A DNA stretch of 50,262 bases from Streptomyces sp. 15-116A (GTDB lineage: Bacteria; Actinomycetota; Actinomycetes; Streptomycetales; Streptomycetaceae): positions 1 to 50,262 of the forward strand of contig NZ_JAOCQE010000017.1 of the NCBI RefSeq assembly GCF_025290915.1. The letters run 5' to 3'. The translations under genes were made by a program, and so were the position numbers. This document shows, piece after piece, positions 15,561 to 23,960 of the stretch (position 1 is the stretch's first letter; every line of letters starts with the position of its first letter). The notes beneath the pieces are model-generated. The model was not told the origin of the DNA, did not search any database, and worked only from the letters and a program-made list of their open reading frames with translations.

Positions 15561-16448
15561 GTGGACGAACAGCGGGCCGGGGGAGGAGCAGGCAAGGGAT
15601 TCCGGGCGATCGCCGACGAGCTGCGCGGGCGGATAGCCGACGGGCGATACCCTCTGCGGTCCTTTCTGCCGTCCCAGCGGGATCTCGCCGAGGAGATCGG
15701 CGTCTCCCGCGACACCGTGCAGCGGGCGCTGCGGGAGCTGGCCGACGAGGGCTGGATCGAGTCGCGGCAGGGCAGCGGCTCACGGGTGATCAAGGTCCAG
15801 CGCATCCAGTCGACGGTGCCGAAGGCCACCCGGCTGAGCCGGGACGTGACACTGGAGCTGTTCATCAGCGAGGCCTTCGAGGCGCCCGAAGTCGTCCTCG
15901 ACGTCTATACGTTGACTTCCGAGTCCCTCAGCGCCCACATCGGCCTTCAGGCCCAGCGCATCCGGCGCGGCTCCATCTCCCCCCAGCGCATCACCCTGCG
16001 GATGCTGCTGCCGGACGCCTCGCTGCCCCTGCCGTACCCCCGCGTCAAGGACGACCGCACCGACACCCGCCCGCTGGAGCGCCTGCGCGCCATCACGGAG
16101 CTGCACACCACCTCACTGCAGACCGCGCTGAGAGACCTCCAGACGGAGGAACTCGTCCCGTCGGTCGACGTACGCATCCGCCACGCACCGCTGCCCCCGG
16201 CCTTCAAGCTGTACCTCTTCAACGCGGAGGAGGCACTGCACGGCATGTACCAGGTGGTGGAGCGGCCGATGCAGCTGGAGGGCGGCGAAGTGATCACGGC
16301 CCTCGACGTCCTGGGCGTCGGCGCCACGCTCACCCACCACGTGAAGGACCACGACCCGCAATCTCCCGGGTCCGTCTTCGTCGACAGCATGCGCCAGTGG
16401 TTCGACTCGGTGTGGGAACTGCTCGCCGAACAACCGCACGGGGCATGA
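15561..16448 (+). CDS. GntR-family regulator, third DevA-like paralogue
   Basis: A 295-residue regulator. GntR winged helix at about 15-80 (IADELRGRIADGRYPLRSFLPS, LAEEIGVSRDTVQRALRELADEG), followed by the same C-terminal domain as DevA and DevE (LRMLLPD, then Lys216, Asn221, Gly228, and a final WFDSVWELL). It differs from them in having no small membrane partner and no AGTTGG palindrome upstream. TAGGGT (15549-15554) is six bases before the GTG. The double kinase gene follows after 276 bases on the same strand. Confidence 0.85.
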   Translation: MDEQRAGGGAGKGFRAIADELRGRIADGRYPLRSFLPSQRDLAEEIGVSRDTVQRALRELADEGWIESRQGSGSRVIKVQRIQSTVPKATRLSRDVTLELFISEAFEAPEVVLDVYTLTSESLSAHIGLQAQRIRRGSISPQRITLRMLLPDASLPLPYPRVKDDRTDTRPLERLRAITELHTTSLQTALRDLQTEELVPSVDVRIRHAPLPPAFKLYLFNAEEALHGMYQVVERPMQLEGGEVITALDVLGVGATLTHHVKDHDPQSPGSVFVDSMRQWFDSVWELLAEQPHGA

Positions 16449-16724
16449 GATACCGCAGGGGCGCCGGAGGCACGAGTCGCGTGCTGTAGCATCTGCGCAC
16501 CGATGAGCGATTGCTCGCCTCTGTTCGTATAGGGGCTCACCAGCCGGACTCGAACAGGCTCGCGCAGTCTTCAGGCAAACGGGTGGCGAAACGCCCGATG
16601 CGCCTACACCGACAGGCACGACCCACCCCTGCATGCGTACGGTCGAACGTGACTCCTCTCGCACCTCCCGGAGCGGCCCGTGGGCGCACCACCTTTTCCC
16701 CGACCAGGAGTCGGGGAGCGCGCC

Positions 16725-18878
16725 ATGCCCGGCGCCGCCTTTCGGGCCTTCGCGTATCAGGCCGCCGAGCGAGGAGTAGCGACAAACGGCCATCACAACC
16801 GGAACTACGTGCTGCCTCTGACTGAGCGGGAGGCCTCGCTGCTCGGCCGTGAGCCCGGAACCTCGGTGACGGTGCGGGTGCGCCGTGTTGATGCGCTTCG
16901 GGTCGTGATCAGGACGTGGCCGGACGAGGCCGAGATCCTGCGGGCGATCAAGGGCGTCCTGCCGCACGTCCCGGAGTGCCTTGTCCAGGACGACGGCTTC
17001 AGCATCCTCAGCTATGTGGAGGGTGTGCCCCTGTCGAGCGTCTGCGGAAACGGTAAGCCCCTCGACACTCTGCTCATCCAGGCACTCGCCCGGATGCTGG
17101 CCCAGATGTCTCAGGTGCGGCGGGCCGCCCTGCCTCCGCTGCCGCCGGTCTGGCCGCGGAACGACACCGACAGCCAGGGCTTCCTGCGGACCCTGGCGTA
17201 CCTCGCCGACCAGCAGATCAGGCAGCCCAACTGGTCCGCGTTCGGGGGCCTGTTCGCCGCCCTCGGCATTCCCGGGACTGCCCTTCTCGAGTTCGCCGAC
17301 CGGGTTCCCGCGATGGCCCGGCGGCCCTACAGCCTCCTCCACGCCGACCTGCACCGCGACAACCTGATCGTGTCGTACGCCGGTGAACAACCGCTGATCT
17401 GCGTCGACTGGGAACTGGCGACCTACGGCGACCCGCTGCACGATCTTGCGACGCATCTGGTGCGGATGCGGTACCCGGCCCACCGGTGGCTCGATGTGGT
17501 CGAGGCGTGGGCGGTGGCGATGCAGTCAGTACGGCCCGCCGCCCTCAACAGTTTCAGCAGGGACCTGCCGCACTACATCGCCTTCGAGCGGGCGCAGTCC
17601 GTCTTCCCCGACGTGATACGGGCGGCGCGCTCCCTCGAGGACTCCTTCACTCAGAAGAGCCTGGACGAGGCCACTGCGGAGGTGCGCCGGGCGCTGGAGG
17701 TGGCGGCCGGCCCACTGAGGCTCACGAGTGTGCCGGGTGAGAAGGAGATCGAGGGTGCGCTGTTCCGCTGGCTGGCATCCCGCGCAGGCCGTGGGCACAG
17801 CAAAGGCCTGGTCGCCAAGGCATTCGCCTGGCAGCCGGACCGGCGTCTGCCGCTGCCCGCTGACTTCTCCGACACCGCCGTGCGCGAAGCTCTCGCGCTG
17901 GAGGGGGCGGCCCCCGCGAGCCGGGTGTTCAAGGGCACCGCGCACCTCAACACCGTGGTCCGGGTGCCGAGCATCGATACCCCCCTGGTCGTACGCCGCC
18001 GACTGGCCGAGGCGTGCCGCCGGGAGCGCAGCTTCCTCAGCGAGCACGCCGTGCTGCGGGCCATCGAGGAGGCACCGGTCGCCGTGGCGGCGCCGAGGGC
18101 TCTGGCCCTCGGAGTCAGCTACCCCGACGATCCCTTCGCCGTCCACACGTACGTGGGGCCCGACGACACCGGCCGCCCCCCGAACCATCCCGTGCGCGGC
18201 CTTCTGCCCCACGAGGCGGACGGGCTCGTCGACCAGCTGTGCGCCCTGACGAGGGTGGACTACCGGCAGCTGGACCCGCTGGCCTGGGAACTGGCCGTCG
18301 ACCACCGCTTCTTTCACTGGCTGAAGGACCAACTGGTCGCGCTCGTCACCGAATTGCCCAAGAAGTCACAGCAGCTGGCCCGGCACCTGGGCCTGCCGGA
18401 CGCCCACCGCCTCGCTCAGATCCTGTCCCGCCACGAGGTCAGTAACCGCGCACCGTCCCTCCTCCACGGCGACCTCAACCCCTGGAACCTGGTCCGGCGG
18501 GACGACGCGCTGGCTGTGACGATCATCGACTGGGAGATGGCGCTGGTCGGCGACCCGCTGTACGACCTGGTCCGCCACATGCACCTCACGCCGACCCGTC
18601 CCGAGATCCGCGATCGCATGTTCCGCCGATGGGAGCGGCTGCTGCCCCCCGAGTACACCCGCGACTGGCGCAAGGACTGGCAGCTCTACCGCTCGTTGGA
18701 GATCGTCCGGTCCGCCTACGTCGATCTCGACCGCATCGTCACCGGTGCGGGTATGGACGCCCCGAACGTCCAGCGCGCGGTGGACTCGTACCCGGTGACG
18801 CTCGCGGTGGCCACCGGCTTCCTCGGCCTCCCGGTCCGCTCGACGGTGAACCCCTATCTTGCCCGGGCTCTTGTGTGA
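16725..18878 (+). CDS. Tandem double APH-type kinase
   Basis: A 717-residue protein made of two aminoglycoside-phosphotransferase/choline-kinase-like domains. The first has the catalytic loop HADLHRDN (residues 206-213) and the metal-binding VDWE (Asp228); the second has HGDLNPWN (581-588) and IDWE (Asp602), each followed by GDPLxDL. Both loops keep the catalytic Asp and Asn, so both halves could be active. Such kinases phosphorylate small hydroxylated molecules. ATG at 16725 is chosen for GGGGAG at 16713-16718; a GTG at 16680 would add 15 residues. Substrate unknown. Two APH domains in one chain is unusual. Confidence 0.8.
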   Translation: MPGAAFRAFAYQAAERGVATNGHHNRNYVLPLTEREASLLGREPGTSVTVRVRRVDALRVVIRTWPDEAEILRAIKGVLPHVPECLVQDDGFSILSYVEGVPLSSVCGNGKPLDTLLIQALARMLAQMSQVRRAALPPLPPVWPRNDTDSQGFLRTLAYLADQQIRQPNWSAFGGLFAALGIPGTALLEFADRVPAMARRPYSLLHADLHRDNLIVSYAGEQPLICVDWELATYGDPLHDLATHLVRMRYPAHRWLDVVEAWAVAMQSVRPAALNSFSRDLPHYIAFERAQSVFPDVIRAARSLEDSFTQKSLDEATAEVRRALEVAAGPLRLTSVPGEKEIEGALFRWLASRAGRGHSKGLVAKAFAWQPDRRLPLPADFSDTAVREALALEGAAPASRVFKGTAHLNTVVRVPSIDTPLVVRRRLAEACRRERSFLSEHAVLRAIEEAPVAVAAPRALALGVSYPDDPFAVHTYVGPDDTGRPPNHPVRGLLPHEADGLVDQLCALTRVDYRQLDPLAWELAVDHRFFHWLKDQLVALVTELPKKSQQLARHLGLPDAHRLAQILSRHEVSNRAPSLLHGDLNPWNLVRRDDALAVTIIDWEMALVGDPLYDLVRHMHLTPTRPEIRDRMFRRWERLLPPEYTRDWRKDWQLYRSLEIVRSAYVDLDRIVTGAGMDAPNVQRAVDSYPVTLAVATGFLGLPVRSTVNPYLARALV

Positions 18879-18960
18879 GGGGAACATGAATGCTCCGAAC
18901 GTCGGTGCACCGGGGGCGATCTGACGGGGCGTCGGCCTGGCGCGTTGGAGGGGGCCCGGC

Positions 18961-19848
18961 ATGCCGGAGCGGGGGAACAGGGCGGGCGACGGTGGCGTGG
19001 GACAGCGGTTGCGGCGCTACCAGGAACGCTTCGAACCGGCCCTGACCCGTTCCCTCCTGGCGGTCGTCTTCGTCACCGGGCTGACCGCACAGTTCGTCCA
19101 GCCGGTGGGAGACGCCCTGGAGGACAAGGCGTTCCTCGGCGGCGCCCTGCTCAGCCTCGTCGGGTATGTGCTGTACGACAGCGTGAAGGAGCTGTCGTCC
19201 TCCGTGCGGCTGCCGACCCGGTCCCTGGTGGCCTCGTCCGAACTGGGTGATTTCGTCAGTGAGGCCTTCCAGGCCCGCAAGGTGGAGATCGGCTTCCTCG
19301 GATACACCGGCGAGACCCTCTACCACGCGCTCTACCACCGTCTGGAGGCCCTCTTCGACAATCCGGGACCGACGCGGGAAGTGTCCGTGCGGATGCTCGT
19401 CCCCGACTTCGAGCAGCCGATGACGGTCCCGGCGCGCGTCGGCCCCGAGGGCCGGCCCGTGGACGATCCTGCCTTCCGTGAGCGGATGCTGCGCCGCTGC
19501 GAGGAGTACGACGGGATCCTCTCGGACCTCGCCACCCGCCTCACCGGGACCGGCCGCGTGGTCGTCCGGTGCGAGTACCGCCTGTATCCGGGTATCCCGC
19601 GCGACAAGATCTGCATCTTCAACCGCGTCCAGGTCCTGCACGGCCTGTACGACGTCTCCGCCCGTATGCGCCTGCAGCACCGGGGCCCGGAGTACTACGA
19701 CCCGAAGGGCTACCGCACCGACCTGAACGTCTGGTCCCGCGAAGGCACTGCCGCCGCGGAGGCCGCCGTGGCCACGTGGATCAAGCACTTCGACGACCTG
19801 TGGGACCTGGCCACGGAACCTCCGTGGCAACGCAGCGCCGCGGCGTGA
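18961..19848 (+). CDS. Two-TM protein with DevA-like C-terminal domain
   Basis: A 295-residue protein with two membrane helices (about 31-49 and 60-78) in place of a DNA-binding domain, followed by a cytoplasmic domain homologous to the C-terminal halves of DevA, DevE and the third GntR protein: VSVRMLVPDFEQP, then Lys216, Asn221 and Gly228, and a final HFDDLWDLA. GGAGGG sits about ten bases before the ATG. It looks like a membrane-tethered version of the same ligand-binding module. It follows the kinase gene by 82 bases and may be cotranscribed. Confidence 0.75.
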   Translation: MPERGNRAGDGGVGQRLRRYQERFEPALTRSLLAVVFVTGLTAQFVQPVGDALEDKAFLGGALLSLVGYVLYDSVKELSSSVRLPTRSLVASSELGDFVSEAFQARKVEIGFLGYTGETLYHALYHRLEALFDNPGPTREVSVRMLVPDFEQPMTVPARVGPEGRPVDDPAFRERMLRRCEEYDGILSDLATRLTGTGRVVVRCEYRLYPGIPRDKICIFNRVQVLHGLYDVSARMRLQHRGPEYYDPKGYRTDLNVWSREGTAAAEAAVATWIKHFDDLWDLATEPPWQRSAAA

Positions 19849-19866
19849 CCTCGTACGCTCGTCCCC

Positions 19867-20490
19867 ATGAGCGAGACCGGCCTGCGTGAGCGTAAGCGGC
19901 AGCGGATGTATCAGGTGTTGTCGGAGACCGCTGTCCGGCTCTTTCTGGAGCGGGGGTTCGACGCCGTGTCCGTCGCCGAGGTGGCGGCCGCGGCCGAGGT
20001 GTCCAAGCCGACGCTCTTCCGGTACTTCCCGGCCAAGGAGGATCTGGTCCTGTACCGGATCGCCGATCACCAGGACGAGGCCGCGCGGGTCGTGAGGGAG
20101 GGGCCGGCGCCGGTCGAGGCGCTGCGGCGGCACTTTCTGGCCGGGCTGGAGCGGTGCGATCCGGTGACCGGGCTCAGCGACGAGCCCGGGGTGCTCGCCT
20201 TTCATGCCCTGCTCTACGGGACTCCGGCGCTGGTCGCGCGGCTGCACGCGTATCTGGAGCGGGCCGAGGAGTCGCTGGCCGAGGCGCTCGGGGGCGGGCT
20301 CGACGCGCGGCTCGCGGCTGGGCAGATCGTCGCCGTGCGCCGGATCCTCGCGCAGGAGAACTGGCGGCGGATCGCGGCGGGGGAGCGGGTGGAGGACGTG
20401 CGGCCGGATGCGGTGGCGGCGGCGGAGCGGGCGTTCGGGGTGCTGGAAGGGACGGTCGGCCGACTGCTTCGAACGAGACTGAGTAATTAA
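19867..20490 (+). CDS. TetR-family regulator
   Basis: A 207-residue TetR repressor: N-terminal HTH (AVRLFLERGFDAVSVAEVAAAAEVSKPTLFRYFPAKEDLVL, residues about 17-57) and a variable helical ligand domain. TACGCT at 19854-19859, seven bases before the ATG, gives a leaderless message. It lies 37 bases before the HelD-type gene, with a near-palindrome over the intergenic AT-rich region, so control of that gene is likely. Confidence 0.88.
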   Translation: MSETGLRERKRQRMYQVLSETAVRLFLERGFDAVSVAEVAAAAEVSKPTLFRYFPAKEDLVLYRIADHQDEAARVVREGPAPVEALRRHFLAGLERCDPVTGLSDEPGVLAFHALLYGTPALVARLHAYLERAEESLAEALGGGLDARLAAGQIVAVRRILAQENWRRIAAGERVEDVRPDAVAAAERAFGVLEGTVGRLLRTRLSN

Positions 20491-20501
20491 TTTAACTCGG
20501 T
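20478..20501. promoter_or_regulatory. Candidate TetR operator over the helD promoter
   Basis: ACTGAGT (20478-20484) and ACTCGGT (20495-20501) form an inverted repeat with one mismatch around a 10-base AT-only core. It overlaps a likely -35 (TTTAAC, 20491-20496) that is 18 bases from TACGCT (20515-20520), itself seven bases before the HelD-type start. A repressor bound here would block that promoter. Confidence 0.5.
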
Positions 20502-20527
20502 TACGAGATGTGGGTACGCTCTGTGGA

Positions 20528-22576
20528 ATGACGTCACCCGAAACCGCCCTCCAGCACGCCCTCCTCCAGGAACGCCTGCACCACGACCGCTGCCGGTCCG
20601 TCCTCGACGCCATGGTCCGCGGCGCCGCCGAGCAGGTCGTCACCGGCGAGGACGTCTCCGCCTCCGGGGCCGACGCCGAAGTGCTCGGACACCGGCTGCG
20701 CAGCCAGGCCAAGGAGCTGCGGGAACTGCCCGAAGGGCCGTTGTTCTTCGGGCGGCTGGACTTCTCCCCGGACGACACCCGGCACCTCGGCCAGCGCTAC
20801 CACATCGGGCGGCTGCGCATCACCGAGCACCCCGCCGCCCCGCCCCTCGTCGTGGACTGGCGGGCACCCGTCTCCCGCGCCTTCTACCAGGCCTCGGCCC
20901 GTGATCCACAGGGCGTCGCCGTACGCCGGCGGTTCGGCTGGGCGCCGGGCAGCCGGGGCGACTCCGCCGACCTGACCGGACTCGAGGACGAGCATCTGCG
21001 GCGGGGCCAGGAACAGTCGGCCACCACCAGCGCCATCGTGACCCGGGAGATCGAACGCCCCCGCGTCGGGCCCATGCGGGACATCGCGGCCACCATCCAG
21101 CCCGAGCAGGACGACCTCGTCCGCGCGGACCTCGCCGCCTCCGTGTGCGTGCAGGGCGCCCCCGGTACCGGCAAGACCGCCGTCGGACTGCACCGGGCGG
21201 CCTACCTGCTCTACACCCACCCACAGCGCCTGCGCCGCGGCGGACTGCTGATCCTCGGGCCCAACCGCACCTTCCTGTCGTACATCGCGGAGGTCCTCCC
21301 GGCGCTCGGCGAGAGCGGGGTGCGCCAGTCGACGCTGGTCGAGGAGATCGCCCGGCATCCGGTGACCGGGACCGACGACGAGCGGGCGGCGCTGGTCAAG
21401 CACGACGCACGGATGGCCGAGGTGCTGCGCCGGGCGCTGTACGCGCACGTGCGGGCCGACGCCGCCGGCCCGCTCGCCGTGCCCGACGGCGCCTACCGGT
21501 GGCGCATCCCCGGGGAGGAGCTGTCGGCGATCGTGGCGGACGTACGGGCCGAGGAGCCGCCGTACGACATCGGGCGGGAGCGTGTGCGGGCGCGGATCGT
21601 GCGGAGTCTGCGGGAGCAGGCCGAGCGGCGGAGCGGGCCGCGCGGGCAGGCGTGGGTGCGGCGGATCGAGCGGGCCCGGCCGGTCACCGCCTGCCTCGAC
21701 GCGGTGTGGCCGCGGGTCCGGGCGGAGGAGGTGGTGGCCGAACTCCTCACCGACGCGGGCGTGCTGGCCCGTGCCGCCGAGGGGGTGCTGGACGCCGAGG
21801 AGCAGAAGGCGGTGCTGTGGGCGAGGCCGCCGCGGTCGTGGCGATCGGCGCGCTGGTCGGCCGCTGACCTGGTGCTTCTCGACGAGGTGGCGGGGCTCGT
21901 CGAGCATCCTGAGGGCTACGGTCATGTCGTCGTCGACGAGGCTCAGGATCTGTCGCCGATGGAGTGCCGGGTCGTCGCCCGTCGGTCCTCCTTCGGCTCG
22001 CTGACCGTGCTGGGCGACCTGGCGCAGGGCACCACCCCCTGGGCCGCCCGCTCCTGGCCCGCCCTGCTGCGCCATCTGGGGAAACCGGACGCCGCTGTGA
22101 TCCCCCTGACCACCGGTTACCGGGTGCCGCGCACGATCCTCGCCCTGGCCAACCGGCTGCTCCGGCGGTTGGACGTCGATGTGCCGGCTCCCCGTTCCCT
22201 GCGCGGGGACGGGGAGCTGCGTATCCGGGAGGTCGCCGCGGCCGGTGATGTGCCGGACGCGGTGGTGAGCGCCGTGCGCGAGGCGCTCGGACGGGAGGGT
22301 TCCGTCGGGGTCGTCGCGGCGGACGCGGATGTGCCCGGGCTGCGGGAGGTGCTGGCCGGGGCCGGTGTGCCGGTCGGTGGTGTGGCGGAGCTGGGTGCGC
22401 GGGTGAGCCTGGTGCCGGCGAGCGCCGCCAAGGGGCTGGAGTACGACCATGTGGTGGCCGTCGAGCCCGCGCGCGTCGCCGAGGCGGAGGAGCGGGGGCT
22501 GCACCGGCTGTACGTGGTGCTGACGCGGGCCGTGTCGCGGCTGGACGTGGTGGCGGCGCGGCCGCTGCCGTTCTGA
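20528..22576 (+). CDS. HelD-type RNA polymerase-associated ATPase (UvrD-like)
   Basis: A 682-residue superfamily I helicase-like protein. Residues 1-100 contain the HelD N-terminal arm and the block GPLFFGRLDFS, followed by YHIGRLRITE and VVDWRAPVSRAFY. Walker A GAPGTGKT is at 210-217; Walker B with VVVDEAQDLSPMECR, and later motifs GDLAQGT and LTTGYRVPRTI, follow. HelD removes or recycles RNA polymerase stuck on DNA; one Streptomyces class, HelR, gives rifamycin tolerance. Which class this is cannot be fixed by eye, and I see no rifamycin-associated element in the short upstream gap. Confidence 0.87.
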   Translation: MTSPETALQHALLQERLHHDRCRSVLDAMVRGAAEQVVTGEDVSASGADAEVLGHRLRSQAKELRELPEGPLFFGRLDFSPDDTRHLGQRYHIGRLRITEHPAAPPLVVDWRAPVSRAFYQASARDPQGVAVRRRFGWAPGSRGDSADLTGLEDEHLRRGQEQSATTSAIVTREIERPRVGPMRDIAATIQPEQDDLVRADLAASVCVQGAPGTGKTAVGLHRAAYLLYTHPQRLRRGGLLILGPNRTFLSYIAEVLPALGESGVRQSTLVEEIARHPVTGTDDERAALVKHDARMAEVLRRALYAHVRADAAGPLAVPDGAYRWRIPGEELSAIVADVRAEEPPYDIGRERVRARIVRSLREQAERRSGPRGQAWVRRIERARPVTACLDAVWPRVRAEEVVAELLTDAGVLARAAEGVLDAEEQKAVLWARPPRSWRSARWSAADLVLLDEVAGLVEHPEGYGHVVVDEAQDLSPMECRVVARRSSFGSLTVLGDLAQGTTPWAARSWPALLRHLGKPDAAVIPLTTGYRVPRTILALANRLLRRLDVDVPAPRSLRGDGELRIREVAAAGDVPDAVVSAVREALGREGSVGVVAADADVPGLREVLAGAGVPVGGVAELGARVSLVPASAAKGLEYDHVVAVEPARVAEAEERGLHRLYVVLTRAVSRLDVVAARPLPF

Positions 22577-22600
22577 GGGGCGTGGCTTACGCCGGGTCGG

Positions 22601-23071
22601 TCAGCCGAGCCAGGCGCCGTCGCGCATCAGGGTGCGGCCGCTGAGTTCGTCGGCCTCGCGCCAGGCCTGGATGCGGACGGGGTGGATGCGGAAGTACTGG
22701 TAGGGCTCGTCGCAGGCGCCGGGGTTGAAGCCGGTCCTGGCCGCGAACGCCTCGGCCGCCTCGGAGCCCAGCTCGGCGAGGTCCACCGGCTCGGCGGTGC
22801 CGTCGACGATGACGACGTCGCGGGTGGGGCCGAGGCTCAGGCGGACCCGGGGGTCGGCGAGGAGGTTGCGGCCGGTGATCGAGGAGCGCGGGGTGGAGAT
22901 GAGGAAGGTGCTGCCGTCCCAGCGGTAGGAGAGCGGGACGAGGTGGGCGCCGCCCGTTGAGCCGGCCGTCGCGACCCAGAGGTCGATCTCGCTCTCCAGC
23001 TTCGCGCGGGTGTCCCGCAGCCGCTCGGCCAGGGAGCGGGGCGGCGCGATCGTCGTGTCCGGCGTGGTCAC
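22601..23071 (-). CDS. FMN-binding split-barrel (PNPOx-like) protein
   Basis: A 156-residue pyridoxamine-5'-phosphate-oxidase-like protein: LWVATAGSTGGAHLVPLSYRWDGSTFLISTPRSS, then DPRVRLSLGPTRDVVIVDGTAEPV. This split barrel usually binds FMN or F420 and reduces small organic substrates; the actual cofactor is not evident. Its GTG at 23071 overlaps the stop of the VOC gene (GTGA), so the two are coupled. Confidence 0.85.
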   Translation of the reverse strand: MTTPDTTIAPPRSLAERLRDTRAKLESEIDLWVATAGSTGGAHLVPLSYRWDGSTFLISTPRSSITGRNLLADPRVRLSLGPTRDVVIVDGTAEPVDLAELGSEAAEAFAARTGFNPGACDEPYQYFRIHPVRIQAWREADELSGRTLMRDGAWLG

Positions 23072-23724
23072 TTCGTCTCGATCCCTTCCGCGATCTGCGC
23101 GAGCGTCGGCGCCGCGGGGGCGTCCTCCCACACGAACCCGTCCCGGTCGGTGAAGGAGCCGATGTCGCCGCCCACGGCGAGGCAGTGCGAGCCGGTGCCC
23201 TCGGGGGAGACGCCGGCGACCTTGGCCAGGCCGCGCCGCTTGTACAGGGCCAGCTTGACCGGGCCCGTGCCGGTGGCGAACTCGACGTACTTGCTGCCGA
23301 AGCCCTTGGCCACGGTGAGGCCCCGGTCGACGTAGAAGCGCTTGCTCGCGGTCACGTCCTCGACGCCCAGCAGCAGGACGAGTTCGTCGAACGCCCGGGT
23401 CGCCGGGCCGGTGTCCTTCTTCGACGACGACGCGATCTGCCAGATCGTCCCGTCCGGGGCCTGGACGACGCCTCCGTAGCCCCACAGCGACTTGGCGGCG
23501 GGCTTCAGCGTCGTGGCGCCGGCGGCGACCGCCGCGTCGACGAGGGCGTTGACGTCGGCCGGCTGGGACACCACGAGCGAGAGCGTGAAGCCGCGGAAGC
23601 CGGAGGTGGGGGCCTGGGCGGGCCTCAGACGGAGCTGCGTGTCCAGGCCGAAGGCGGTGGTGTAGAAGCGGTGGGCGGCCTCGGTGTCGGCCACTTCGAG
23701 GGTGAGGGATGCGATGGTTGCCAT
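23068..23724 (-). CDS. Two-domain VOC (glyoxalase-like) protein
   Basis: A 218-residue protein of two glyoxalase/bleomycin-resistance folds: ASLTLEVADTEAAHRFYTTAFGLD starts the first and VLLLGVEDVTASKRFYVDRGL the second. Such proteins bind metal and act as isomerases, dioxygenases or sequestering proteins; no substrate can be named. The ATG at 23724 fits the family start; TAGCGT ends seven bases upstream on this strand (leaderless). A 23-bp element further upstream is shared with the next VOC gene. Confidence 0.85.
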   Translation of the reverse strand: MATIASLTLEVADTEAAHRFYTTAFGLDTQLRLRPAQAPTSGFRGFTLSLVVSQPADVNALVDAAVAAGATTLKPAAKSLWGYGGVVQAPDGTIWQIASSSKKDTGPATRAFDELVLLLGVEDVTASKRFYVDRGLTVAKGFGSKYVEFATGTGPVKLALYKRRGLAKVAGVSPEGTGSHCLAVGGDIGSFTDRDGFVWEDAPAAPTLAQIAEGIETK

Positions 23725-23757
23725 GTCCCTCACGCTAGGTGCGGTGGGGTGGGTGGT

Positions 23758-23780
23758 GCTTCTTGAATCCTGACCGGTCT
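23758..23780 (-). promoter_or_regulatory. Shared 23-bp upstream element, copy 1
   Basis: A 23-bp sequence containing TCCTGACCGGTCT, matching 24404-24426 at 21 of 23 positions. It begins 34 bp upstream of this VOC start, and the core ACCGGT is palindromic. Position and conservation suggest a common regulator. Confidence 0.55.
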
Positions 23781-23887
23781 CGGCGAGGGCGGCGGTGCGG
23801 GCGCGTCCCCATTCGGGCTGGCACATGTGTGACTCCTGCGGTGAGGCCGTGATGTCTGCGGTGGGCTTCTGCGGTGGCGGACGAACG

Positions 23888-23917
23888 ACGCCGCCCGCGC
23901 GGCAGGGCGGGCGGCGT
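23888..23917 (-). terminator. GC-rich hairpin after the single-domain VOC gene
   Basis: ACGCCGCCCGC (23888-23898) pairs perfectly with GCGGGCGGCGT (23907-23917) around an eight-base loop. It lies 43 bases beyond the stop of the minus-strand VOC gene at 23961. Confidence 0.65.
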
Positions 23918-23960
23918 GCAAGGGACGGGAGGGCTGTGCTGGGAGCGCGGGCCCGAAGGC

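Noticed and set aside
16449..16724. Possible tRNA near GTTCG and CTCGAAC in the gap before the double kinase
   Set aside because: No cloverleaf with acceptor, anticodon and T arms could be drawn.
18886..18924. 12-codon ORF with a GAGGGGA site between the double kinase and the two-TM gene
   Set aside because: Too short, with no leader-peptide codon bias or motif; kept only as a note.
20491..20527. Rifamycin-associated element before the HelD-type gene
   Set aside because: The gap is too short and lacks the long palindromic element; a TetR site explains it better.
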